In this document: positions 1 to 5,307 of the stretch, piece by piece
How the letters are laid out: the number at the start of each line of letters is the position of its first letter
Position numbering within the stretch: the first letter of the stretch is position 1
DNA from: Methanosarcinales archaeon
GTDB taxonomy: Archaea; Halobacteriota; Methanosarcinia; Methanosarcinales; Methanocomedenaceae
Reading direction: 5' to 3'
NCBI GenBank assembly: GCA_030614485.1
Contig: JAUWTY010000017.1
Location: forward strand, 1-11,965
Length of the DNA stretch: 11,965 bases
Translations under genes and position numbers: made by a program
Notes under the pieces: generated by a model
What the model saw: the letters and a program-made list of their open reading frames with translations, nothing else
The model's database searches: none
What the model was told of the DNA's origin: nothing

Positions 1-623
1 ACCAGGCAGGAGTAGACGGCATGCAGGCTTATGCCGTGGGCGGCACCCCCACTGATTCGGTGATACTGGGCATATTCTCGATATTGAAAGCCATGCCTTA
101 CCTGGTAATATCAGGCTTCAACATCGGCGAGAACATCAGTACCGATAGTGTGACCACTTCAGGCACCATCGGTGCGGCAATGGAAGCGGCCAGTTACGGC
201 ATTCCCGCCATTGCTGCATCCATACAGGTACTGGACGAGGGTGACAAATTCGATGACCTGCGCGCCTATGAATACGATTTCCAGGTTGGCATCAAGGTAG
301 TGAACCGCATAGCCAGGAAGGTACTTGAGGCGGGTCTGCCCCCTGGCGTAGACCTGCTCAATGTCAATATACCCAGGCATGCGGCCCCTGATACTGAAAT
401 TGAGGTGACAAAACTTGCGCGTAAGATATTCAAGACATCGGTGCAGGAACGGCACGACCCCAGGGGCCGGCCATATTACTGGATTGACGGCGACCTGATA
501 CATGACGATGAGGACGGCACAGACGTACATGCTATCATGAAGTGCGGGCATATCTCGGTGACACCAATAACATTGGACTCGACCGCGCCCGTAGACTTTG
601 GTAAACTGGAACAACTTTTTTGA
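1..623 (+). CDS. surE: 5'/3'-nucleotidase SurE, 5'-truncated by window edge
   Basis: SurE is a metal-dependent phosphatase that dephosphorylates nucleoside 5'/3'-monophosphates in the cytoplasm. About 206 C-terminal residues are visible, read in frame from base 3. The family is usually about 250-265 residues long, so the N-terminal part with the metal-binding DDG motif lies outside the window. The ATG at 21 is internal because the frame is open back to the edge (QAGVDGMQAY). Family signatures seen are GTPTDSV, then SGFNIGENISTDSVTTSGT and the GAAMEAASYGIPAIAAS stretch that forms the conserved Asn/Ser/Thr core. Near the C-terminus SVTPITLDST matches the usual SITPL.xD ending. The residue before GTP is Gly (AVGGTP), where Asp or Ser is common; this is outside the active site as far as I know. 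The stop TGA at 621-623 is 9 nt before the ATG of the next gene, so the two are probably cotranscribed. Confidence 0.93.
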   Translation, partial: QAGVDGMQAYAVGGTPTDSVILGIFSILKAMPYLVISGFNIGENISTDSVTTSGTIGAAMEAASYGIPAIAASIQVLDEGDKFDDLRAYEYDFQVGIKVVNRIARKVLEAGLPPGVDLLNVNIPRHAAPDTEIEVTKLARKIFKTSVQERHDPRGRPYYWIDGDLIHDDEDGTDVHAIMKCGHISVTPITLDSTAPVDFGKLEQLF

Positions 624-632
624 GTGATTATA

Positions 633-1781
633 ATGAACCGTGAAGTAAAACCATACGGCCATCTGCTTGACCGCATAATGCTCTATACGTCAGTGTTTGT
701 CATAATGGGGCTGTCTGATGCAGCCATTCCCATCCTGCCGGAACTCGCAGACAGCACCCTGCTGGCCAACGGCGCTGCGTCCAGCCTGATATTTTCATCA
801 TTTTTTATCGGGGCACTGCTAAGCATGATGCCTTTTGGAGTGCTGTCAGATGCATACGGCCACAGGCTGTTCATTATAATCGGCTTATTCCTGTCCTTGG
901 TGTCAGGTATAACAATCATTGTCTCAGATAATGTGTGGGTGATAGTGGCCGCCCGTTTTGTGGAAGGGGTAGGATGTGGTGCATTCTTCCCTGCCGCATT
1001 TGCAATGCTTTCAGATTTCGAGAAACGAGGACAGTATTTTGGGGAATTCAATTCACTGCTCAATTTTGGACTGGCTGCCGGAATGGGAATGGCAGGTATA
1101 CTGGTAGCATCAGGCACGAAAAACGGCCTTATACTGTTTGTAGGGCTGATGGTTCCGGTGTTTAATGTATCCATTATGGTTTTGGTGAACAACGGTCTGG
1201 GTAACCCTGTATCGAATAAGAATGAAATCATATCTGTGCTGGTCAGATCAAAATCTATTTTTTTGCATACCGAATATCTGCAGATCTGGTTACTATCTTT
1301 CGTGCTGTTCGGAAGCAGCGGGGTACTCATAGCCCTGTACCCTGATTTCAGTATAGGATTCCTCGATAAAGGTGCACTGGGTATGTATCTGGCCAGCGTG
1401 TACCTGGGTGCAATGGTTACATCGCTAATAGGGGGCAGGTTACGGGTCCGGAGGGATTACCTTGTCAGGGCAGGTCTGGCCATAACCGGTGTGGGTGCAC
1501 TGGCAGCGATGTTTGATCCTCTCGGGCTGACTTTGATGGGGGCAGGTTCTGGACTGGGACTGGTAGGTCTTGTCACAAGTGTATCACACCTGGATATTGA
1601 AAAGGGACTGGCCATGGGGATATTCAATACTTACACATATGCCGGGTTGGGTATGGTTCCATTGGTCAGCGGACTTATGTTATCCACGCTTGGTTATAAT
1701 GGGGTTTTCACCCTGAATGTTGTCCTGATGATGGCAATGGTATTCTTGCCAATGGGTGCCTTAAAGCAAGGACAAATATAA
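633..1781 (+). CDS. Major facilitator superfamily transporter
   Basis: This is a 382-residue polytopic membrane protein with about 12 hydrophobic segments, the usual MFS size. The cytoplasmic loop between helices 2 and 3 carries the MFS motif A (GVLSDAYGHR, residues 69-78: G-x-L-x-D-x-x-G-x-R). A motif-B-like RFVEGVGCG follows at 108-116. Helix 1 has the short N-terminal tail typical of drug/H+ antiporter-like or sugar-efflux-like members. The substrate cannot be read from the sequence. The start was set at ATG 633, because GTGAT at 624-628 gives a short SD match 4 nt ahead. A GTG at 624, abutting the surE stop, would lengthen the protein by 3 residues but has no SD. It lies directly after surE and is probably in the same transcript. 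The next genes downstream converge on it. Confidence 0.88.
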   Translation: MNREVKPYGHLLDRIMLYTSVFVIMGLSDAAIPILPELADSTLLANGAASSLIFSSFFIGALLSMMPFGVLSDAYGHRLFIIIGLFLSLVSGITIIVSDNVWVIVAARFVEGVGCGAFFPAAFAMLSDFEKRGQYFGEFNSLLNFGLAAGMGMAGILVASGTKNGLILFVGLMVPVFNVSIMVLVNNGLGNPVSNKNEIISVLVRSKSIFLHTEYLQIWLLSFVLFGSSGVLIALYPDFSIGFLDKGALGMYLASVYLGAMVTSLIGGRLRVRRDYLVRAGLAITGVGALAAMFDPLGLTLMGAGSGLGLVGLVTSVSHLDIEKGLAMGIFNTYTYAGLGMVPLVSGLMLSTLGYNGVFTLNVVLMMAMVFLPMGALKQGQI

Positions 1782-1811
1782 GAATACGAATAAGAATAAA
1801 AATAAAAATAA
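1782..1811 (+). repeat. Five tandem A-rich hexamers between convergent genes
   Basis: Directly after the MFS stop codon there are five copies of a hexamer: GAATAC, GAATAA, GAATAA, AAATAA, AAATAA. Read on the - strand this is a T-rich tract just beyond the hairpin at 1819-1837. It could therefore serve as the oligo-T part of the terminator for the - strand operon. Confidence 0.6.
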
Positions 1812-1818
1812 GGGGGGA

Positions 1819-1837
1819 GGGCTCAAAAAGTGAGCCC
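1819..1837 (-). terminator. Hairpin terminator of the lipoprotein operon
   Basis: The perfect 7-bp stem GGGCTCA/TGAGCCC has a 5-nt loop (AAAAG). It includes the TGA stop of the - strand lipoprotein gene (1823-1825). On the - strand it is followed by CCTCCCCCCTTATTTTTA and further T-rich sequence, which fits archaeal U-tract termination. On the + strand no T tract follows, so it would serve the MFS gene less well. Confidence 0.55.
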
Positions 1838-2083
1838 GTCGAGTTCAGTAAAACTCAGATCCTCAACATTTTCCATATCTTCAAGCAATGCATCCAGTTC
1901 AGCCATATCTGATTCGATGGTAGATATCTCGCTGTCCATTATATCCCCGGTGGGTGCCGGTGTTGCTGATGGTACAGGTGCGGTAGTGTCAACTTCAGGT
2001 GCTTCTTCCTGTGGTGAAGTGCAACCGGACACTGCCAGACCTGTTACTAATACTGCCAGTACCATGATATTTAGCAGTTTCAT
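1823..2083 (-). CDS. Small acidic lipoprotein of unknown function
   Basis: This 86-residue protein has a lipoprotein signal peptide: MK, a hydrophobic stretch (residues 3-17) and a lipobox AVSGC with Cys21 as the predicted lipidated residue. The mature part begins with a Pro/Thr/Ala-rich linker (about residues 23-45) that would tether it to the membrane. It ends in an acidic, probably helical tail (EISTIESDMAELDALLEDME) with heptad-like hydrophobic spacing. The start ATG overlaps the TGA of the upstream gene by four bases (ATGA), and GGAG lies 10 nt ahead, so translation is very likely coupled. The acidic helix might pair with the coiled-coil partner encoded just upstream, but that is inference. 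I do not recognise the family. Confidence 0.8.
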   Translation of the reverse strand: MKLLNIMVLAVLVTGLAVSGCTSPQEEAPEVDTTAPVPSATPAPTGDIMDSEISTIESDMAELDALLEDMENVEDLSFTELDGLTF

Positions 2084-3351
2084 GCTTCATCCACTCCGGT
2101 CATTGGTGCCCAGTTGCTTTCCACGGTCTGCCCGCCATCAGGTGTGGCAGTGTAGGTGCCATTACCGTTGAGTACTGCGCTGCCTGAACCTTCGGCTTTC
2201 AGTTCGATATCGTCACTGTTTATGGTCACAGTGATACTGCTGCCGCTGATTGTGGCTGTACCGTCAAAACCACTGTATTTGACAGTGCCGTCATTCATTT
2301 CTGTTCTGGTGCCGTTGCCGGTCACTTCGATTTCTGCATCACCATCATAGTCGGCTATGGTCAGTACACCGCTTTTGGCACTTACTTCGATGGCCATGTC
2401 GCCAGAGAGGGTTACTTTGCCATTGCCCGAAGCGGTTAGTGTACCTGTACCTCTCAGGTCAACAGAACCAGGTCTGTGCTGCTTGAGTTCGGCAAAGATT
2501 TCCCTTAATATGGAGTTTGCTTCCCTGAGTGCCTGGTTTGTTTCCCTAATCTGTAGATTTGCTTCTCTTAAGAACTGGTTTGCTTCACCAGCATTGGTGA
2601 GTTGTCCTACGTCATCGAACCCTGTGTGTTCCCCGAACAGTTCGTTGGCATTTTCATGGCTGGCTATCGCTTCATCAAGTGCATCATTATATTTATCCAG
2701 CAGGCGTTCCAGTTTGGTGGTGTCCTCACCGGCTGCGTTCAACCTGTCAATCTCAACCTGTATGCGCTCTGCAATGGATTCACTGCGTTCAAGGAAAGCA
2801 TCGACCCTGTTGTTCACTGTACCCATGACGAAATACCTTGATTCCATGTGGACATGCTGCCATATATCCCTTAGTTCCTTTACAATTGCCTGGAAATCTT
2901 CCCTTGTTTCTGCAGATTCGACATCATCTTTCAGGTCTTCCAGATTGTCAATATATTCCTCAAAATTCTCTGATGCAGTGAAGGGAGCATATCCATTATC
3001 TTCAGCCTCCTGTGCCCGCATCACAAGTATTTCAAGATGTTTTATCGCGTAATCGATAGTACGGTTCAGGTGGTCTTTCGTTGCCTGTTTAAGGGCAAGT
3101 ATATTGTCCCGTGTTCTGTCGTCATTTAAGCTGTCCCTTGCATCCTGGAACTCATCCTTTGAGTCCTGGTAAGATTCTCTGGCATCTTCTAATCTGTCAG
3201 AATTTGTTTGGTATTTATCCAGAACAACCTGATACTGATCTCTCGGGGTTTCGGCATAGGTTACTGCTGGTACAAACATTCCTATTAATAACATCAATGT
3301 GGCAAACATTGCAAACACTGAGGCGTTTTTAGGTGTATTGCTTTTTTTCAT
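2080..3351 (-). CDS. Secreted coiled-coil protein with C-terminal beta-repeat domain
   Basis: The protein has 423 residues from ATG 3351. That start has a strong SD (AAGGAGG, 3360-3366) 8 nt ahead; an upstream in-frame ATG at 3465 has none and would spoil the signal peptide. Residues 1-33 are a Sec signal peptide (KK, hydrophobic core, cleavage likely at TYA|ETP). Residues 35-290 are highly charged and helical. They include heptads with LRE/IRE in register at about 257-291 (AN..LRE AN..IRE TN..LRE AN..LRE), which is clear coiled coil. Residues 299-402 are Gly/Thr/Ser-rich alternating beta sequence with no Cys, built of short strands such as GTGTLTASGNGKVTLSGD and GNGTYTA. This looks like a beta-roll or solenoid of the kind I recall from the C-termini of archaeal secreted proteins. 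The protein is exported and has no membrane anchor of its own. It is coupled to the lipoprotein gene downstream. The function is unknown; a surface or structural role is inference. Confidence 0.85.
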   Translation of the reverse strand: MKKSNTPKNASVFAMFATLMLLIGMFVPAVTYAETPRDQYQVVLDKYQTNSDRLEDARESYQDSKDEFQDARDSLNDDRTRDNILALKQATKDHLNRTIDYAIKHLEILVMRAQEAEDNGYAPFTASENFEEYIDNLEDLKDDVESAETREDFQAIVKELRDIWQHVHMESRYFVMGTVNNRVDAFLERSESIAERIQVEIDRLNAAGEDTTKLERLLDKYNDALDEAIASHENANELFGEHTGFDDVGQLTNAGEANQFLREANLQIRETNQALREANSILREIFAELKQHRPGSVDLRGTGTLTASGNGKVTLSGDMAIEVSAKSGVLTIADYDGDAEIEVTGNGTRTEMNDGTVKYSGFDGTATISGSSITVTINSDDIELKAEGSGSAVLNGNGTYTATPDGGQTVESNWAPMTGVDEA

Positions 3352-3374
3352 TATATTTTCCTCCTTGATATGAG

Positions 3375-3391
3375 GAAGTCCATCAGACTTC
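3375..3391 (-). other. Small hairpin in the 5' leader of the secreted coiled-coil gene
   Basis: The 6-bp stem GAAGTC/GACTTC with a 5-nt loop lies 9 nt upstream of the AAGGAGG SD on the - strand. It could affect ribosome access. No known riboswitch fold is visible around it. Confidence 0.3.
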
Positions 3392-3470
3392 TCTGGATGT
3401 AACATTGGTAATTGAGAATATAAGCATACTTTCGGGTATTTAGATTTTAAAGCTTTATAATTCACTTGAT

Positions 3471-3482
3471 TACTTTATAAAT
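3471..3482 (-). promoter_or_regulatory. Candidate TATA box for the coiled-coil/lipoprotein operon
   Basis: On the - strand the sequence ATTTATAAAGTA matches the archaeal TATA consensus. Transcription would start near 3450, leaving a leader of about 100 nt. A second candidate (AATTATAAAGC) lies near 3451-3461 and would give a shorter leader. Confidence 0.4.
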
Positions 3483-3707
3483 CTTAATAACTGGTTTATT
3501 TTGTATTATTGTATTATATATAACCTCGTTTTGTAAAAGTGTTGAAAAATTGGCATAACTTCTATCCATTTTGTCGGTCCACTAAAGTTCAGATTCAATA
3601 ATCCAATTTCCTTTGGTCAAGAAGAGGTATTCACTAATAAAATATTGAGCATGATAATATCCTCAATCAATTATATGCTAATAATTATGATGATGACCGA
3701 CAAACAC
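3483..3707. other. AT-rich intergenic stretch, no gene seen
   Basis: This stretch holds only very short ORFs without an SD. The longest noticed on + starts at ATG 3651 and gives 27 low-complexity residues. A weak inverted repeat ATTGAG/CTCAAT (3644-3649 and 3662-3667) is the only other structure seen. The stretch separates the - strand operon from the small + strand gene at 3793. Confidence 0.5.
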
Positions 3708-3714
3708 TTATATT
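3708..3714 (+). promoter_or_regulatory. Candidate TATA box for the 48-residue Cys-rich gene
   Basis: TTATATT follows a purine-rich BRE-like AAACAC. Initiation would fall near 3735-3740, about 55 nt before the ATG at 3793. Confidence 0.4.
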
Positions 3715-3792
3715 GTTTAAGACTATGTTACTAATTACCTAATAACTCTGGGTAAAATGAAAAATAAATAAAAACAAGAAGGTAGAAAAAAA

Positions 3793-3939
3793 ATGACAAT
3801 TGGTTGTGAAGAACCCAACTTGAAGTTCAAACCTTGTGCTGACTGTTCTTTTGAATATCAGCCTAGTGAATGCAGAAAATATCGGGAAAATGGAACTTCC
3901 AAAACTGTTTACAAGTCTGCTAAATGGGATAAATGCTAA
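3793..3939 (+). CDS. 48-residue Cys-rich small protein, unknown
   Basis: ATG 3793 opens a 48-codon frame ending in TAA at 3937-3939. It is preceded by AAGGT (3779-3783), a plausible SD 9 nt upstream, and by a TATA box at 3708. The protein has five cysteines (C5, C15, C18, C27, C48), two of them in a C-x-x-C pair (PCADC). It has a charged middle (ECRKYRENG) and an aromatic C-terminus (KSAKWDKC). It has no signal peptide or membrane segment. The cysteine pattern suggests a small zinc- or iron-binding knuckle, or a disulfide-linked miniprotein. I do not recognise the family. Codon use is ordinary, and a T6 run at 3997-4002 follows as a possible terminator. A longer antisense frame (3739-4044) has no SD and looks spurious. 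Confidence 0.5.
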   Translation: MTIGCEEPNLKFKPCADCSFEYQPSECRKYRENGTSKTVYKSAKWDKC

Positions 3940-3996
3940 AAACGGATCAAGGCAATATGATTGAAAATATTTTGCTGATAAGCCCGTCAATTTGAG

Positions 3997-4002
3997 TTTT
4001 TT
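3997..4002 (+). terminator. Oligo-T run downstream of the small Cys-rich gene
   Basis: Six T residues lie 57 nt after the stop of the 48-residue gene, and there is no strong stem before them. In archaea a U-run alone can terminate transcription. Confidence 0.3.
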
Positions 4003-4006
4003 ATGG

Positions 4007-4015
4007 TATATAAAG
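4007..4015 (+). promoter_or_regulatory. Strong TATA box upstream of the transposase relic
   Basis: TATATAAAG is close to the archaeal consensus. It would start transcripts near 4035-4040, just ahead of the two hairpins and the relic ORF. It may be the leftover promoter of the insertion sequence. Confidence 0.4.
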
Positions 4016-4083
4016 TATAATTTTCTCCTCAAATCTCGACTCACTAAAATGCATTCCTACACTCCTTCATGTCGAGAAAGAAA

Positions 4084-4111
4084 GGCAATCCCTCAAATAT
4101 GAGGGAATGCC
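4084..4111. repeat. 12-bp-arm inverted repeat (hairpin) before the transposase relic
   Basis: The left arm 4084-4095 (GGCAATCCCTCA) and right arm 4100-4111 (TGAGGGAATGCC) pair at 11 of 12 positions, with one A-A mismatch and a 4-nt AATA loop. It is followed at once by a second, 7-bp inverted repeat (TGCATGT at 4113-4119, ACATGCA at 4128-4134). Hairpins next to a transposase start fit the end of a mobile element, but they could also be a terminator or RNA structure. Confidence 0.6.
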
Positions 4112-4112
4112 A

Positions 4113-4134
4113 TGCATGTTTAGCTACACATGCA
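4113..4134. repeat. Second inverted repeat overlapping the relic start codon
   Basis: The arms TGCATGT and ACATGCA form a 7-bp stem with an 8-nt loop. The right arm covers the ATG of the relic ORF at 4130. In RNA it would hide the start codon. Weak translation of the transposase is common in insertion sequences. Confidence 0.45.
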
Positions 4135-4383
4135 AGAGTTACTATCTCAGCAAAACATAAAAACTGTTTGTCCTCTTTCAGTTCGAATGATATTCGAGGA
4201 CAATCATAATTGGGATGCCTTTAGCCTTGCTAATCAAGCCATCCTTCGTGATGTCGAGATAAACGAAGTAAACAAGATGATGTCTTGTATATCCGGTAAA
4301 TATACGATTGTTCTCTTAGCAACTGTATAATCAAATTCTTTCCTTTCTGTACATTCTTTAAGCCAATCAATAAATACCAGTAA
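4130..4383 (+). pseudogene. N-terminal relic of a zinc-binding (IS91-like) transposase, frameshifted
   Basis: The open frame 4130-4330 encodes 66 residues. Residues 20-53 contain IFEDNHNWDAF and LRDVEINEVNKMMSC, a pattern I recognise from the N-terminus of transposases with an IS91-type zinc-binding domain (F..HWD.F, then a helix ending in a Cys). The frame then runs into a meaningless tail (IVLLATV) and stops. Shifting frame near 4300 recovers IYDCSLSNCIIKFFPFC (4300-4350). This resembles the expected Y-x-C..C...IK..PF.C continuation, ending at TAA 4381-4383. So about 84 codons of a protein normally several hundred residues long remain, broken by a frameshift. No catalytic region or right end is visible before the next gene. 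The assignment rests on motif memory, not a search. Confidence 0.5.
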
Positions 4384-4418
4384 AATTACATCATAATTAT
4401 AATGATAAGCATAGTAAG

Positions 4419-4427
4419 ATATAAGAC
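4419..4427 (+). promoter_or_regulatory. Candidate TATA box for the zinc-finger/repeat protein gene
   Basis: GATATAAGA lies about 37 nt before the ATG at 4461 and would give a leader of 10-15 nt containing only the SD. TTATAATG near 4398 is an alternative that would give a longer leader. Confidence 0.35.
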
Positions 4428-4460
4428 TATTAAAATCAAAGGTATGATTAGGTGATAATA

Positions 4461-5087
4461 ATGGCAAAAAAATTTGGTAAATGTACTTATTGTGAAATGG
4501 AACTCTCGATAAATGAGTCCAAGATGCATGTCAGGAACGAACATCCTGATAAATACGATGAGTTCAAGAGCAATTTTGAGGAATGGAAGAAAACAACCTT
4601 TGAAAAAGATATTGCAGCCGAAACACCTGAAGCCGAGACCGTAGCTCCAGTAGTTGAAGTTGAGACTGAAGTTCCAGCAGTTGAAGCCAAGACCGAAGCT
4701 TCAGTAGTTAAAGTTGAGACCGAAGCTCCAGTAGTTGAAGCCAAGATCGAAGCTCCAGTACTTGAAGTTGAGACTGAAGTTCCAGCAGTTGAAGCCAAGA
4801 CCGAAGCTCCCGTTACTGAAGTCCAGACGGCAAATTCGGCGTTCGATTCCCTAAAGTCCAAATCAGATATGGCACTCGATCAATTCAAAGTATCATCTGG
4901 AAAGGTGATCAGTCAGGTTAAACCAATGTCCCAGAAAACCTACACACAGGTTCGAACAACCAGTGATAAGGTGTTCAATCAGGTGAAATCAGCATCCCGG
5001 AAAGCATATAAGCAGGTTAGAGTAACCTTGGAAAAAGCTGTTGACCAGACAAAATCATTCTATTTGAAAACAAAAACTAAATCCTAA
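4461..5087 (+). CDS. C2H2 zinc-finger protein with 9-residue acidic and 11-residue basic repeats
   Basis: The protein has 208 residues from ATG 4461, chosen because GGTGAT (4451-4456) is an SD 4 nt ahead; an in-frame GTG at 4452 would destroy it. Residues 8-28 form a C2H2 finger (C8-x2-C11-x11-H23-x4-H28), flanked by a DKYDEF.SNFEEWKK helix. Residues 64-126 are seven 9-residue repeats of the type V-V-E-V-E-T-E-A-P, strongly acidic and Pro-spaced. Residues 126-202 are about seven 11-residue repeats with consensus K-V-h-x-Q-V-K-x-x-S-x (e.g. KVFNQVKSASR, KAYKQVRVTLE), basic and Ser/Thr-rich. An 11-residue period gives a long amphipathic helix, as in alpha-synuclein, apolipoproteins, LEA proteins and phasin-like coats. 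It has no signal peptide or transmembrane segment, so it is probably cytoplasmic, perhaps bound to a lipid surface or to DNA. I do not know a named family with this order. Similar spacer-like architecture appears in archaeal hypothetical proteins, but no function is claimed. Confidence 0.8.
   Translation: MAKKFGKCTYCEMELSINESKMHVRNEHPDKYDEFKSNFEEWKKTTFEKDIAAETPEAETVAPVVEVETEVPAVEAKTEASVVKVETEAPVVEAKIEAPVLEVETEVPAVEAKTEAPVTEVQTANSAFDSLKSKSDMALDQFKVSSGKVISQVKPMSQKTYTQVRTTSDKVFNQVKSASRKAYKQVRVTLEKAVDQTKSFYLKTKTKS
4650..4838 (+). repeat. 27-nt tandem repeat inside the coding sequence (7 units)
   Basis: Seven in-frame units of 27 nt encode VVEVETEVP, AVEAKTEAS, VVKVETEAP, VVEAKIEAP, VLEVETEVP, AVEAKTEAP and VTEVQTANS. 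Units alternate in type, so the true period is 54 nt. The first 51 nt of units 1-2 (from 4650) and of units 5-6 (from 4758) differ at one base only, which shows a recent 108-nt duplication. Confidence 0.9.
4836..5066 (+). repeat. 33-nt (11-residue) degenerate repeats encoding an amphipathic helix
   Basis: Protein residues 126-202 fall into seven 11-residue units with no gap. The clearest are at 148-158, 159-169, 170-180, 181-191 and 192-202. Each has K at position 1, an aliphatic or aromatic residue at 3, Q at 5, V/T at 6 and mostly K/R at 7. The DNA copies are diverged, unlike the 27-nt repeats just upstream. Confidence 0.75.
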
Positions 5088-5307
5088 TACCTAAAAAACG
5101 ATTGCGTGATATTCAATGACAATTCCCTTTAATGGGAGCATATGAACTGCCGTTCTTTACTTACCAGCCGTGGCTCTCTCAGGACTTCACCTTGTTACCA
5201 CTTTTCCTATAACAGATGTCGTCAACTTGCAAAAAGATGCACGGCTGTTCCTCGGTATTTTGGTACAATCTGTGAAAAAAAAGATATATTGAGACCGAAA
5301 GCAGTAG
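5088..5307. other. Intergenic stretch between convergent genes, no gene seen
   Basis: This lies between the repeat-protein gene (+) and ccmF (-). A + frame from 5142 runs into ccmF antisense and has no SD; its Arg/Cys/Ser-rich product looks spurious. The only signal supported here is the A8/T8 run at 5275-5282. The pyrimidine-rich part 5150-5210 differs in texture from the flanks and may be decayed foreign DNA, but I cannot assign it. Confidence 0.4.
5275..5282 (-). terminator. T8 run downstream of ccmF
   Basis: Eight A residues on + read as T8 on -, 25 nt after the TAA of ccmF. This fits archaeal U-run termination. No strong stem precedes it. Confidence 0.45.

Noticed and set aside
683-1330. 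215-residue ORF on - opposite the MFS gene
   Set aside because: Antisense shadow of a clear membrane transporter; Pro/Ser/Thr-rich with no start signals.
2357-3052. 231-residue Ser-rich ORF on + opposite the coiled-coil gene
   Set aside because: It is the antisense shadow of the - strand coiled-coil frame, with typical Ser/Leu bias and no SD.
3739-4044. 101-residue ORF on the - strand
   Set aside because: Phe/Leu-rich product of AT-rich DNA, antisense to the better supported 48-residue + gene; no SD.
4234-4467. 77-residue ORF on the - strand across the transposase relic
   Set aside because: It has no SD, begins inside the promoter/SD region of the + strand repeat-protein gene, and is fully antisense to the relic frame. 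Its protein-like look is explained by being a shadow.
4650-4838. CRISPR array suggested by regular 27-nt periodicity
   Set aside because: The repeats are contiguous with no unique spacers and are in frame within a coding sequence.
5188-5205. Short resemblance to the 16S rRNA 3'-end primer region (ACCTTGTTAC.ACTT)
   Set aside because: Only about 14 bases match and the flanks do not continue as rRNA, so this is taken as chance.
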